This document shows positions 1 through 8,782 of a stretch of DNA of 64,000 bases, piece by piece. The first letter of the stretch is position 1. Every line of letters starts with the position of its first letter. A model generated the notes under the pieces. It worked only from the letters and a program-made list of their open reading frames with translations. It had not been told where the DNA came from and did not search any database. The position numbers and the translations under genes were made by a program. Source of the stretch: Aestuariibaculum marinum (GTDB taxonomy: Bacteria; Bacteroidota; Bacteroidia; Flavobacteriales; Flavobacteriaceae); contig NZ_JACVXD010000001.1 of assembly GCF_014596975.1 (NCBI RefSeq), positions 430,928-494,927 of the forward strand. The letters run 5' to 3'.

Positions 1-553
1 CACCTATATCCGATAAATTACCACAAGGTTTGTTTTTATAACAACTCCCTAAAGCCTCTGCCGCATCTTCCACAACAGGTATATTGTATTTCCTCCCAAT
101 AGCATTTATTTCATCAACTTTGTACGGTGAGCCATAAAGATGCACAGCAATAATGGCTTTTGGTTTTTTAAAATTCTCAATCCGGTTTAAGATAGCCTGC
201 TCTAAAAGTTCAGGTGACATATTCCAAGTTTCGGATTCACTATCCACAAACACTGGTGTTGCACCCTGATAAAGAACCGGATTTACAGAAGCTATAAACG
301 TAAAATTCTGACATAACACTTCATCGCCTTTTGAAACCCCCAGTAGCTGCAAAGCCAAATGAATAGCCGATGTACCTGAATTTAAAGCGACTACTTTAGA
401 ATCATTCCCAAGAAAATTTTCCAAATCAGATTCAAATCCTTCAATATTATCGCCCATTGGCGCAATCCAATTTGTTTCAAAAGCGTGATTTACATATTCT
501 TGCTCCAACCCACTCATATGAGGTGATGATATGTACATTCTTTTACTACTCAT
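1..553 (-). CDS. DegT/DnrJ/EryC1/StrS aminotransferase, N-terminal part (cut by window edge)
   Basis: PLP-dependent sugar aminotransferase of the DegT/DnrJ/EryC1/StrS family, which aminates nucleotide-linked keto sugars for surface polysaccharide or legionaminic/pseudaminic-type sugar synthesis. Only about 184 N-terminal residues lie in the window; the rest runs off the left edge. Reading the minus strand from the ATG at 551-553 gives MSSKRMYISSPHMSGLEQEY, then a substrate/PLP-phosphate loop (ALNSGTSAIHLAL) and VVEDAAEALGS, the conserved Asp-containing segment that contacts the PLP ring nitrogen in this family. The catalytic lysine would lie beyond the edge. It diverges from the epimerase gene at 699, so the two probably belong to one polysaccharide cluster with a shared promoter region at 554-698. 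The family call is firm; the exact sugar substrate cannot be read. Confidence 0.9.
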   Translation of the reverse strand, partial: MSSKRMYISSPHMSGLEQEYVNHAFETNWIAPMGDNIEGFESDLENFLGNDSKVVALNSGTSAIHLALQLLGVSKGDEVLCQNFTFIASVNPVLYQGATPVFVDSESETWNMSPELLEQAILNRIENFKKPKAIIAVHLYGSPYKVDEINAIGRKYNIPVVEDAAEALGSCYKNKPCGNLSDIG

Positions 554-698
554 TAATCTCTATCGGCTATTTTACTATTCATGAAAAACTAAATTAAATC
601 ATTCAAAATTGAATAAAAAAAAGAAAACAATACCTGAATTTGTTTAGCAATTAAAATTACATTTATATTTTTAATCCGATTTATAAAAGCATCACAAA

Positions 699-1697
699 AT
701 GACACCCGAACAATTAAACATACTAAAAAACAAACACGTCTTGGTAACGGGTGGTGCTGGTTTTATCGGTTCTAACTTATGCGAACACCTTTTATCACAC
801 AACATAAAGGTAACTTGCCTGGATAATTTTTCAACTGGAAAACAAGAGAATTTAGAAGGTTTTAAAAACAACTCGAATTTCAAACTCATAGAAGGCGATA
901 TTAGAAATCTAGAAGATTGTAGAGTTGCTTGCTCTAAAATTGATTATATTTTACATGAGGCTGCACTTGGTTCTGTACCACGATCCATAAGTGACCCAAT
1001 CACCACAAACGACGTTAATATTTCCGGTTTTTTAAATATGTCGGTTGCAGCTAAAGAAGCAAATGTTAAACGATTTATTTACGCCGCAAGCTCTTCTACT
1101 TATGGAGATAGCAAACCACTACCTAAAGTAGAAGATAAAATAGGGAAACCACTTTCTCCCTATGCTATTACTAAATATGTTAATGAATTATATGCCGATA
1201 TATTTCACACCACATATGGGCTAGACACAATAGGATTACGGTATTTCAATGTATTTGGAAAACGACAGGACCCAAACGGAGCTTACGCTGCTGTAATACC
1301 TAAGTTTGTTCAGCAACTTTTAAAACACGAGTCTCCTGTGATAAATGGCGACGGAAGCTATTCCAGAGACTTTACTTATATTGATAATGTTATTCAAATG
1401 AACATTAATGCATTAACAACCCAAAATCCAGATGCATTAAACAACGTTTACAATGTAGCCTATGGAGAGCAAACCACTCTTTTACAGCTCACCTCTCTGC
1501 TAAAAGAATATTTATCCGATTATGATAAGAATATTGAACACATTGAAATTAAATTTAAAGAAAATAGAATTGGGGACATCCCTCACTCTTTAGCTTCAAT
1601 AGAAAAAGCTAAACAATTACTAAATTACAATCCCCAATACGACATAAAAACTGGCCTAAAAGAAGCTGTTAAGTGGTATTGGAATCATTTAAGATAA
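699..1697 (+). CDS. NAD-dependent UDP-N-acetylhexosamine 4-epimerase (WbpP/TviC-like SDR)
   Basis: Extended short-chain dehydrogenase that probably interconverts UDP-GlcNAc and UDP-GalNAc (or their uronic acids) in the cytoplasm. Seen: Rossmann motif GGAGFIG at residues 18-24, catalytic Ser133 with Tyr155-x3-Lys159 (YAITK), and family segments HEAALGSVPRS (86-96) and RYFNVFGKRQDP. These look more like WbpP/TviC than GalE. Length 332 aa is usual for the family. The ATG at 699 is 16 nt upstream of no obvious SD, as expected in Bacteroidota. It is followed after 15 nt by a nucleotide-sugar 6-dehydrogenase, the same pair found in Pseudomonas O-antigen and Salmonella Vi loci, which supports a UDP-GalNAcA-type pathway. 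Plain UDP-glucose 4-epimerase is the alternative. Confidence 0.87.
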   Translation: MTPEQLNILKNKHVLVTGGAGFIGSNLCEHLLSHNIKVTCLDNFSTGKQENLEGFKNNSNFKLIEGDIRNLEDCRVACSKIDYILHEAALGSVPRSISDPITTNDVNISGFLNMSVAAKEANVKRFIYAASSSTYGDSKPLPKVEDKIGKPLSPYAITKYVNELYADIFHTTYGLDTIGLRYFNVFGKRQDPNGAYAAVIPKFVQQLLKHESPVINGDGSYSRDFTYIDNVIQMNINALTTQNPDALNNVYNVAYGEQTTLLQLTSLLKEYLSDYDKNIEHIEIKFKENRIGDIPHSLASIEKAKQLLNYNPQYDIKTGLKEAVKWYWNHLR

Positions 1698-1712
1698 AGA
1701 ACTTTCCAAAAA

Positions 1713-2996
1713 ATGAAGGATATAAAAATTGCCGTTATAGGTCTAGGGTATGTAGGATTACCGCTTGCGAGATTATTCGCCACCAAATACCCTGTTATTG
1801 GTTTTGATATTAATCAAAAACGAATCAAAGAATTAAATCAAGGCAATGATATAACATTAGAGGTTGGTAAAGATGAATTACAAGCTGTCTTGAAGACTTC
1901 AAACGAGGACAACTCAAATGGACTATTCAACTCATCTAACTTAGAGGATATAAAAAGCTGCAACCATTACATTGTTACGGTTCCAACGCCTATCGACAAA
2001 AACAACAAACCAGACTTAACGCCGCTTTACCGCTCTACTGAGTCTATCGCAAAAGTATTAAAAAAAGGAGATATCGTGATCTACGAATCAACCGTATACC
2101 CCGGAGTTACTGAAGATGAATGTATTCCAATTTTAGAAACTATAAGCGGTTTAAAATTTAATGAAGACTTTTTTGCCGGCTATTCCCCCGAACGTATAAA
2201 CCCAGGTGACAAACTCCATACCGTTGATAAAATCCTTAAAGTTACCTCCGGCTCTACCCTTGAGATAGGAAAAAAGGTAAACAACTTATACGCCAGTGTC
2301 ATCACTGCCGGAACCCATTTAGCTCCATCTATAAAAGTAGCGGAAGCCGCGAAAGTTATTGAAAACTCACAACGCGACATCAATATTGCTTTCGTAAATG
2401 AGTTGGCTAAAATTTTCAATTTAATGAATATCGACACGCAAGCTGTTTTAGAAGCTGCAGGAACCAAATGGAATTTTCTTCCGTTTAAACCAGGACTTGT
2501 TGGCGGACATTGCATAGGTGTAGACCCCTACTACTTAGCACAAAAAGCAATAGAAATCGGGTATCATCCTGAAATTATTCTGGCTGGTCGACGTGTAAAT
2601 GACAGCATGGGACATTATGTGGCTTCGGAAGTCATAAAACTCATGGCTCAGAAAGACATCAGAATAAAAAATGCGAAAATTCTAATTTTAGGAATCACCT
2701 TTAAGGAAAATTGCCCTGATGTTCGTAACACTAAAGTTGTTGATGTAGTTACTCAATTACAAAGCTACGGTACCGAAGTTACTATTTACGACCCTTGGGC
2801 AAAACCCGAAGAAGTATTACAGGAACACAACCTTAATACCGTAACAGAATTACCAAATGAAAAATTCAACGCAGTAGTATTAGCTGTTTCTCACTCAGAA
2901 TTCCTTGGTATAAACATCAAAAACTTATTAGAAGACAATAGTATATTATACGATGTAAAGAGCTTTTTAAAAGAACCTGTAAACGGCAGGTTATAA
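1713..2996 (+). CDS. UDP-N-acetylhexosamine 6-dehydrogenase (WbpO/TviB-like)
   Basis: Nucleotide-sugar dehydrogenase of the UDP-glucose/GDP-mannose dehydrogenase family, oxidising C6 of a UDP-HexNAc to the uronic acid with two NAD+. Seen: N-terminal Rossmann motif GLGYVGLPL (residues 10-18), TVPTPID region, the catalytic cysteine in GGHCIGVDPYY at about residue 267, and a C-terminal UDP-binding domain with ILGITFKENCPDVRNTK. At 427 aa it matches the WbpO/TviB branch, which ends in short C-terminal extensions. It is co-directional with the epimerase 15 nt upstream, so the two likely form one operon that ends at the hairpin at 3001-3034. Inferred product is UDP-GalNAcA or UDP-GlcNAcA for capsule, EPS or O-antigen; the substrate is not provable from sequence. 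Confidence 0.9.
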   Translation: MKDIKIAVIGLGYVGLPLARLFATKYPVIGFDINQKRIKELNQGNDITLEVGKDELQAVLKTSNEDNSNGLFNSSNLEDIKSCNHYIVTVPTPIDKNNKPDLTPLYRSTESIAKVLKKGDIVIYESTVYPGVTEDECIPILETISGLKFNEDFFAGYSPERINPGDKLHTVDKILKVTSGSTLEIGKKVNNLYASVITAGTHLAPSIKVAEAAKVIENSQRDINIAFVNELAKIFNLMNIDTQAVLEAAGTKWNFLPFKPGLVGGHCIGVDPYYLAQKAIEIGYHPEIILAGRRVNDSMGHYVASEVIKLMAQKDIRIKNAKILILGITFKENCPDVRNTKVVDVVTQLQSYGTEVTIYDPWAKPEEVLQEHNLNTVTELPNEKFNAVVLAVSHSEFLGINIKNLLEDNSILYDVKSFLKEPVNGRL

Positions 2997-3000
2997 AAGA

Positions 3001-3034
3001 AAAAAGGCGCCAATCATAAATTAGCGCCTTTTTT
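3001..3034. terminator. bidirectional rho-independent terminator
   Basis: Stem AAAAAGGCGC / GCGCCTTTTT with a 14-nt loop, between the converging sugar dehydrogenase gene and the Lrp-family gene. It has an A-run on one side and a T-run on the other, so it can work in both directions. Confidence 0.9.
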
Positions 3035-3052
3035 ATACCTAATTAATAAAGC

Positions 3053-3532
3053 TTACATTTCGTTAAAAATAGTATGCATTAATCGTTTTTTATCGTTGAT
3101 ACTTTCCTCTAGCGATATCATGGTTTCCGTTCTGTAAACACCTTCAATATCATCTAATAAAAAGATAACTTCTTTTGCATGTTCAGTACTTCTCGCACGA
3201 ATTTTACAAAACACATTAAACTTCCCTGTGGTGATATGCGCTACAGTAACATAAGGTATCTCGTTAATTCTCTCTAACACAAATTTAGTTTCAGAGGTTT
3301 TATTTAAAAATACACCCACGTATGCAATAAACGAATATCCTAATTTTTTATAATCTAACATTAAAGAAGAACCTTTGATGATTCCATGTTCTTCCATTTT
3401 CTTCACTCTTACGTGTACCGTACCTGCAGATATTAATAATTTTTTTGCAATGTCTGTAAACGGAATCCTAGTGTTATCGATTAACATATCAAGGATTTGG
3501 TGATCAATCTCGTCTAATTTAATTTTCCCCAT
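3053..3532 (-). CDS. Lrp/AsnC-family transcriptional regulator
   Basis: DNA-binding regulator of the Lrp/AsnC (feast/famine) family, usually responding to an amino acid. Seen: an N-terminal winged-helix region with the typical opening LDEIDHQILDMLIDNTR (residues 6-22) and recognition helix near SAGTVHVRVKKMEEHGII, then an AsnC/RAM ligand-binding domain (about 65-150) containing AHITTGKFNVFCKI. Length 159 aa is normal. The upstream region to 3602 is short, and a divergent or co-directional partner is absent: the M14 peptidase upstream is co-directional but separated by 70 nt. The effector is unknown. Confidence 0.9.
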   Translation of the reverse strand: MGKIKLDEIDHQILDMLIDNTRIPFTDIAKKLLISAGTVHVRVKKMEEHGIIKGSSLMLDYKKLGYSFIAYVGVFLNKTSETKFVLERINEIPYVTVAHITTGKFNVFCKIRARSTEHAKEVIFLLDDIEGVYRTETMISLEESINDKKRLMHTIFNEM

Positions 3533-3602
3533 AATTAATTATTCTTAAGTATAAAGCAAAAATAATACATTTTCTTTAAAAATAATACATAATTAATAGG
3601 CT

Positions 3603-4736
3603 TTATTTCGAAAATAATGAGATTTTTTCATTATTTATAATTACGAAAACGTTTTCGTCGCCTAAATTAATAGCATTCCCCTGCTCATTAAGTACTTCTA
3701 AACCATTGGCTTGAATGGTTTTATGTGCATAAAACCCCTTCAAATCTTCAATTTTATCGACTTTAGGAACGAAAACAACTTCATTATTAACCAAGCGCTC
3801 CTGAAACATAATACCAATATCTCCTGCTGAAGCATCTCGTATAATTACATCTAAAAACAGCTTTTCATTTTCTGGTATATCCAAATACGCCTCGTAATTA
3901 TCTCCTAAAACATTATTATTAACAATATAATCAAAGGATGTTAAATAAGACATATATATTAATTCCCTTGTTTTTTCTCTTCCGTAATCCTCATGAAAAT
4001 GCCCTGCCTCAAATAGAATAGTTGGAATATTTTTACTTTGAAATGTATCTCCTACACAATTTAAGTTAAACGCATCATCATACACTCCTACTTGTCCTGG
4101 AATTTCCTTTTGCAAGGCATCATTCATTACGCTGATAATCTCCATAGCAATCTTTCTATTTGACGAAATAGTACATTCCTGATCTTGTGCCGGTGATAAA
4201 AAGGATACCGTTGCAGATTTATTGGTATTCCCAGCACTAAAAATTGTTCGTTGACCATGAAGATTATAACAATAGTGTGGTTTAAAAGCTTCGAATGCTG
4301 CTTTTAAAACTAAACTTTCAGGCTGTGTTAAATTTTGAGCATCTCTATTCAAATCCACCTCATTAGCATTTATTCGAGTATAAGCCTTAGCGCCATCTGG
4401 ATTTAAAATAGGTATAATGTATAAGGTGCACCCATTTAAAATGTGCTGTATTGACGAATCGTTGCTTAATAATGTATTGGTAAGATCAAAAATTGCCTTA
4501 GTGGTTGTCGATTCATTACCATGCATTTGCGACCACATTAAAATTCGCTTATCTCCAAATCCTATTTTAAACGCGTAAATATCATCGTTTAAGACAGATT
4601 TCCCGATACTTTCAAATTTCAATTGACTACTTAATGAATCTAAAATAGGTTTTATGTGATTATTGGTAATATATCGATGACTTAAACGTGACTCTTTGTG
4701 ATTTAAGTAAAGTGATTTTATGGTCTCTAATTGCAT
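3603..4736 (-). CDS. M14-family zinc carboxypeptidase-like protein
   Basis: Metallopeptidase fold of the M14 family (carboxypeptidase A / succinylglutamate desuccinylase clan). Seen: zinc ligands His72-x2-Glu75 in MHGNEST, third ligand His160 in YNLHGQRT, substrate-binding Arg region in VDLNRDA, and the likely catalytic Glu243 in ILFEAGHFHED. No signal peptide is visible, so a cytoplasmic location is likely. The C-terminal about 120 residues form an extra domain with no recognised family. It is transcribed away from the XRE regulator gene at 5072, and both promoters sit in an array of repeated sites (4748-5064), so the regulator probably controls this gene. The substrate, peptide or acyl-amino acid, is unknown. 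Confidence 0.82.
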   Translation of the reverse strand: MQLETIKSLYLNHKESRLSHRYITNNHIKPILDSLSSQLKFESIGKSVLNDDIYAFKIGFGDKRILMWSQMHGNESTTTKAIFDLTNTLLSNDSSIQHILNGCTLYIIPILNPDGAKAYTRINANEVDLNRDAQNLTQPESLVLKAAFEAFKPHYCYNLHGQRTIFSAGNTNKSATVSFLSPAQDQECTISSNRKIAMEIISVMNDALQKEIPGQVGVYDDAFNLNCVGDTFQSKNIPTILFEAGHFHEDYGREKTRELIYMSYLTSFDYIVNNNVLGDNYEAYLDIPENEKLFLDVIIRDASAGDIGIMFQERLVNNEVVFVPKVDKIEDLKGFYAHKTIQANGLEVLNEQGNAINLGDENVFVIINNEKISLFSK

Positions 4737-5071
4737 GATCTTAATTTGTTGACAAATGTAAGAATTTAAAAAGTTACAATTGTCAACAACTCACTTTTTA
4801 CAAATGTAAACAAGGTTTTATGTTTAGATGTATACATTTGTAAACAGAAGTATTTTCGTCAATCACATCGATTGTATCTTAACTGATTCGTTATTTGGCT
4901 AAAAACATTAAATCAAACATAAACTATTTTATTTCAGTTGTTTAATGGTGTTTAACTGAAGTTTTACTTTTAATACTTTGACATTTTTTACGTGTTTTTT
5001 GTATACATTTGTATACTATAAACATATTTTTATTACATTTGTAACACAGTAAACATTTGTGAACAGTTACA
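4737..5071. promoter_or_regulatory. divergent promoter region with seven copies of a TACATTTGTA-type site
   Basis: Between the M14 peptidase and XRE genes a roughly palindromic element of type GTnTACATTTGTnnAC recurs seven times: 4748-4762, 4773-4787, 4797-4811, 4830-4845, 5001-5016, 5033-5045 and 5049-5064. The copy at 5001-5016 (GTATACATTTGTATAC) is nearly a perfect palindrome. Several copies contain TACATTTG, which also fits the Bacteroidota -7 element TAnnTTTG. For the XRE gene, TTG at 4978-4980 and TACATTTG at 5004-5011 have a 23-nt spacer. The array is best read as operators of the adjacent XRE protein overlapping both promoters. Confidence 0.7.
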
Positions 5072-5491
5072 ATGATAAACACAGAAGAATTTACAATACG
5101 TCTAGAGAAAGTCATCAATTTTTATGGAGAATCAGCCTCTTCCTTTGCTGAAAAAATCGGTGTTCAACGCTCTAGCATATCCCACATTTTATCTGGAAGA
5201 AATAAGCCTAGTTTAGAATTTGTGTTAAAAATACTTTCAGCCTATCCTGAGGTAGAATTGTATTGGTTGTTAAATGGCAAAGGAAGTTTTCCTGCGAAAA
5301 AAGAAACTACACCTTCACCTCCGGTTGAGGCTCCAACAAAAATCAAACAAGTTGAAGATCCGGCTCCAATTTCCAGAGCAGCCGTAAATCGTCCAGAAGA
5401 AAAAATATTTTCTGAAAATGCAAATGGAAAAACTATAGAGCGTATTGTGGTTTTTTATTCAGATGGTACTTTTAAGAACTATCACAATTAA
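5072..5491 (+). CDS. XRE-family helix-turn-helix regulator
   Basis: DNA-binding regulator. Residues about 6-65 form a Cro/CI-type HTH, with GESASSFAEKIGVQRSSISH followed by LSGRNKPSLEFVLKI. After it comes a Pro/Glu-rich linker (about 75-110) and a short C-terminal segment (KTIERIVVFYSDGTFKNY) with no recognised ligand domain. The ATG at 5072 lies eight bases after the last copy of the repeated site at 5049-5064, so autoregulation is likely. This architecture, an HTH with a disordered tail, is common in flavobacteria but uncharacterised as far as I know. Whether it represses or activates cannot be told. Confidence 0.85.
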   Translation: MINTEEFTIRLEKVINFYGESASSFAEKIGVQRSSISHILSGRNKPSLEFVLKILSAYPEVELYWLLNGKGSFPAKKETTPSPPVEAPTKIKQVEDPAPISRAAVNRPEEKIFSENANGKTIERIVVFYSDGTFKNYHN

Positions 5492-5507
5492 AATTAAGAT
5501 TGTTTAG

Positions 5508-5515
5508 TACCTTTG
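5508..5515 (+). promoter_or_regulatory. -7 promoter element (TACCTTTG)
   Basis: TACCTTTG matches the Bacteroidota -7 consensus TAnnTTTG and lies 32 nt upstream of the ATG of the small lipoprotein gene at 5548. No clear TTG at -33 was found. Confidence 0.5.
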
Positions 5516-5547
5516 CTTGAAATTTTAAAACCTTATAAATCGTTCAG

Positions 5548-5916
5548 ATGAAATTTTTTTATGCTCTAATATTTTTAAGCCTGTTTAGCTGTTTTGAAAC
5601 AACTCGTAATTGTAGCGATTATAAAACCGGAGAATATTATAGTGAAGTGACTATTAATGGCGAATTATTTAAATCAAAGTTTAAACGTACTGATGATCTT
5701 CAGGTGGAAACCTATAATAATAAAATAGATTCTTCGTCACTGCGATGGATTAATGATTGTGAAGTTGTATTTAAAACCATTAATCCGAAAAACATGGCCG
5801 AGCGAAAAGATATTCATTTAAAAATCTTAACAACTACTGATAGTTCGTACACTTACGAATACTCGTATGTTGGCGAAACCCAAAAACAAAAAGGAATCGC
5901 CTATCGAGTTAAATAA
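5548..5916 (+). CDS. small conserved flavobacterial lipoprotein, function unknown
   Basis: A 122-aa protein with a short signal peptide and lipobox ending at Cys15 (LFSC), so it is probably anchored in an envelope membrane. The mature part contains NCSDYKTGEYYSEVTINGEL, SLRWINDCEVVFKTINPKNMAE and a C-terminal EYSYVGETQKQKGIAYR. Similar short lipoproteins in flavobacterial genomes are often carried in databases under the name DNA topoisomerase IV; nothing in this sequence (no ATPase, TOPRIM or catalytic Tyr domain) supports that name. It probably forms its own transcription unit, with a -7 element at 5508-5515. Function is unknown. Confidence 0.75.
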   Translation: MKFFYALIFLSLFSCFETTRNCSDYKTGEYYSEVTINGELFKSKFKRTDDLQVETYNNKIDSSSLRWINDCEVVFKTINPKNMAERKDIHLKILTTTDSSYTYEYSYVGETQKQKGIAYRVK

Positions 5917-5926
5917 ATTATAGGAT

Positions 5927-6427
5927 TTAATCGAACGGATACAAAAACGACTCCACTACATTAAATTCAATTTGTTGATTTTCGTTAATGTAATACGTTA
6001 AAAACATTTCTCCCCAATACTTACCATCTGTAAAATCGGCAATAATCCATTTATGGTTTAATAACTTAATGGTATTAATCATCATGCGCTTGCCTTCGCT
6101 CGCAGCATATGGTACAATAGGGTGTTCACCTTTTACTTCATTTAATTTATAAAGTTCGTCTTTAATAACGGGAACCAGTTCACTTACATTATAGCCTTGA
6201 TTTTCAAAATAACTAATCGCATCTTCATTTCTATTGAAATTAAAATGTGATAAGTCTGTAATGTCATGCTGCATACTCACTAACGAATCTTTATACTGCT
6301 GCAGTTGCTCTTTGTAATCGCCAATATTTTGATTCATGTCTTCAAACACACGCTTCGAGTTCACAAACTGAAACAATACCAATAGCATAGCAAACACGAA
6401 CAAGTACATGAAAATTCTTTGCTTCAT
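5927..6427 (-). CDS. hypothetical membrane-anchored protein with coiled coil
   Basis: A 166-aa protein I do not recognise. It starts with one hydrophobic segment (residues 5-23, FMYLFVFAMLLVLFQFV) likely to be an uncleaved anchor, followed by a predicted coiled coil (about 28-58, rich in Q/E/D/K). The remaining globular part has IIADFTDGKYWGEMFLTYYI and ends in SFLYPFD. It is co-directional with the metallo-hydrolase gene 12 nt upstream, so the two are probably co-transcribed. It converges with the small lipoprotein gene, 10 nt apart, with no clear terminator between them. Confidence 0.7.
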   Translation of the reverse strand: MKQRIFMYLFVFAMLLVLFQFVNSKRVFEDMNQNIGDYKEQLQQYKDSLVSMQHDITDLSHFNFNRNEDAISYFENQGYNVSELVPVIKDELYKLNEVKGEHPIVPYAASEGKRMMINTIKLLNHKWIIADFTDGKYWGEMFLTYYINENQQIEFNVVESFLYPFD

Positions 6428-6439
6428 TCTTTATTTTTT

Positions 6440-7201
6440 TTAAATGGTTATTTGTAATTCATCATGGGCCAAAAATACATTTTCTGGCAAAGTTTTCTCT
6501 ACTTCTTCGTGAAAACCTAACAAATGACTAATATGAGTTAAATATGCTTTTCCCGGATTTACCTTTTTTATAAACTCCAGAGCTTCATCTAAATTAAAAT
6601 GCGAATAATGTGGTTCGTATCGTAACGCATTAACAACTAATACTTTTACATTTTTAATTTTTTCAATTTCTTTATCCTTAACAGTTTTCATATCTGTTAA
6701 ATAGGCGAAATCACCGAACCTATACCCAAATACCTGCAAATCCCCATGTTTTCCGTTTACCGGAATAACTTCTAATTCTTTTAACTGAAACGGTTTGTTT
6801 TTAACGCGATTCGTAATAACTGTTGGAGCTCCCGGATATTTGTTTTTTGTAGCAAAAATATAATCATATTTCTTGATTAAAGACTTTAATACGCGCTTGT
6901 GAGCATAAATAGGAATATCGCCTTGCCTAAAATAAAAAGGACGAATATCATCCAGACCAGCAACATGGTCGGCGTGTTCGTGAGTAAAAATAACACCATC
7001 TATTCTTTTGCATTCAGCACGTAACATTTGATATCTGAAATCAGGACCACAATCTATTACATAGGTATAATCATCCCATTCTACCAAAACAGAAACTCGT
7101 AATCTTTTGTCTTTTGGGTCTTTACTTAAACAAACCGGGTGGTCGCTCCCTATAATAGGAACCCCTTGTGATGTGCCTGTACCGAGGAAAGTTACTTTCA
7201 A
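6440..7201 (-). CDS. metallo-beta-lactamase-fold hydrolase, PhnP-like
   Basis: MBL-fold phosphodiesterase-like enzyme related to PhnP/RNase Z-type proteins. Seen: glycine-rich start FLGTGTSQGVPIIG (5-18), metal-binding HxHxDH as H74-E-H76-A-D78-H79, Asp50 in VIDCGPDFR, a conserved YLTD and the C-terminal LTHISH segment supplying a further metal ligand. Length 253 aa suits the PhnP group, which hydrolyses 5-phosphoribosyl 1,2-cyclic phosphate. There are no phn genes nearby, so the physiological substrate may differ. Cytoplasmic. It diverges from the 487-aa gene at 7299. The hydrolase fold is certain; the substrate is not. Confidence 0.87.
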   Translation of the reverse strand: MKVTFLGTGTSQGVPIIGSDHPVCLSKDPKDKRLRVSVLVEWDDYTYVIDCGPDFRYQMLRAECKRIDGVIFTHEHADHVAGLDDIRPFYFRQGDIPIYAHKRVLKSLIKKYDYIFATKNKYPGAPTVITNRVKNKPFQLKELEVIPVNGKHGDLQVFGYRFGDFAYLTDMKTVKDKEIEKIKNVKVLVVNALRYEPHYSHFNLDEALEFIKKVNPGKAYLTHISHLLGFHEEVEKTLPENVFLAHDELQITI

Positions 7202-7298
7202 AATAGTCTTAAGTTTATCACAAAAATAAGAATGTTTTTTTGTTTCACTTACTTATTTAATATCTTTACTCCACAATAGAAAATAACCTTAAAAACCT

Positions 7299-8762
7299 AT
7301 GGAAATAAGCATAAAAGGTGATAAAGAATTTGATGATATTCCTTCGTTAAAAACTAAAGCTCTCCGAATTAATTTAAACGAAAATATTTACGGAACCTTC
7401 GCCGAAATTGGTGCCGGACAGGAAACCTGTAGACATTTTTTTAGAGCGGGTGGTGCTTCTGGAACAATAGCAAAGGCGATGTCTGCTTACGATAAAGATT
7501 TTAGTGATGCTATATATGGCGCCGAAGATGATGGTCGTTATGTAACTGAAGCACGTTTAAGAAAGATGTTAATCCATGAGATGAATCTTATGGAGAACCG
7601 TTTAACACGTGAAAAAAATCCGAATAAAATCTTCTTTACCTATGCCAATACTGTAGCAACTATAGATTTTGCTAAACAATTTAAAGGCCACGGCTGGGTT
7701 GGTATTAAATATCAGGTTGAAGCTGGTGGTGATTATAATGAAATTATTTTACACCTTCGTTTTAAAGAAAACGACGCAAGGCACCAGCAGGAAACGCTTG
7801 GTATTTTAGGAACCAACTTAATTTATGGGGCTTTTTACAAATACAACGAACCTAAAAAACTACTACGTTATTTATATGATCATTTAGATAAAGATCGTCT
7901 AGAGATTGACACTATCAACTTCTCTGGTCCTGTCTTTAAAAATGTAGATAACCGTTTAATGAGCTTACAACTTGTTAAAAATGGAATGACAGACGCCGTA
8001 ATGTTTGGTCCTGACGGAACCAATGTTTTACCAGCCAAAGTATTCTATAAGAAAAACATTTTAGCGCTCCGTGGTAGTTTCAGACCTGTAACCAAGGTGA
8101 ACATGGAAATGTATGAGAAATCATATGAGATGTTTATCAAAGAAAACAAAGTAGATAAAGAGAAGACCGAAGTGGTTTTCGAGATTACTTTATCTAACTT
8201 AAGAGCTGAGGGTGAAATTGACGAGCAAGACTTTATTGATAGGGCCGACTTATTATGTGCTCTTGGGCATTCGGTAATGATTTCAAATTTCCAGGAATAC
8301 TACAAAGTAGTTGAGTATTTCTCTAACTACACCAAATCCAGAATGGGATTAGCTATGGGAGTTAGTAACTTAGTCGATATTTTTGATGAGAAATATTACA
8401 GACACTTAAGTGGTGGTATTTTAGAAGCCTTCGGTAAATTGTTCTTTAAAGATTTAAAAGTTTACCTATATCCAATGCACGATCAGGAAACTGGAGAATT
8501 AATAACCAGTGAAAACCTAAAAGTGTATCCGCGTATGAAAGAATTGTATAAATTCTTTAAATACAATGGTAAAGTGATTGATATTGAAGAGTACGATTCT
8601 ACCATCATGAATATTTTCTCTCGCGAAATTTTAAACATGATTGCCAATGGTGAAAGTGGATGGGAAGATATGGTACCAGACGGAACGGCTGAATTAATCA
8701 AAGATTATAGATTATTTGGTTATTCTAGAAAACCATTAACTTTAATTAGAAAAAGAAAATAA
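7299..8762 (+). CDS. conserved 487-aa soluble protein of unknown function
   Basis: A large conserved protein known from Bacteroidota and, to my recollection, cyanobacteria, frequently labelled TonB-dependent receptor or nicotinate-nucleotide adenylyltransferase in databases. The sequence shows no signal peptide, TonB box, plug or beta-barrel pattern and no HIGH-type nucleotidyltransferase motif. Recognisable blocks are EIGAGQETCRHFFRAGGASGTIAKAMSAYDK near residue 35-65, YGAEDDGRYVTEARL, and FGPDGTNVLPAKVFYKKNILALRGSF near 250. It looks like a cytoplasmic enzyme or scaffold. It is a single gene ending at the hairpin at 8783-8813. Function unknown. Confidence 0.8.
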   Translation: MEISIKGDKEFDDIPSLKTKALRINLNENIYGTFAEIGAGQETCRHFFRAGGASGTIAKAMSAYDKDFSDAIYGAEDDGRYVTEARLRKMLIHEMNLMENRLTREKNPNKIFFTYANTVATIDFAKQFKGHGWVGIKYQVEAGGDYNEIILHLRFKENDARHQQETLGILGTNLIYGAFYKYNEPKKLLRYLYDHLDKDRLEIDTINFSGPVFKNVDNRLMSLQLVKNGMTDAVMFGPDGTNVLPAKVFYKKNILALRGSFRPVTKVNMEMYEKSYEMFIKENKVDKEKTEVVFEITLSNLRAEGEIDEQDFIDRADLLCALGHSVMISNFQEYYKVVEYFSNYTKSRMGLAMGVSNLVDIFDEKYYRHLSGGILEAFGKLFFKDLKVYLYPMHDQETGELITSENLKVYPRMKELYKFFKYNGKVIDIEEYDSTIMNIFSREILNMIANGESGWEDMVPDGTAELIKDYRLFGYSRKPLTLIRKRK

Positions 8763-8782
8763 TATTTTCTACACATACAAAT

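Noticed and set aside
5548..5916. Database-style name DNA topoisomerase IV for the small lipoprotein.
   Set aside because: No topoisomerase feature is present in 122 residues with a lipobox.
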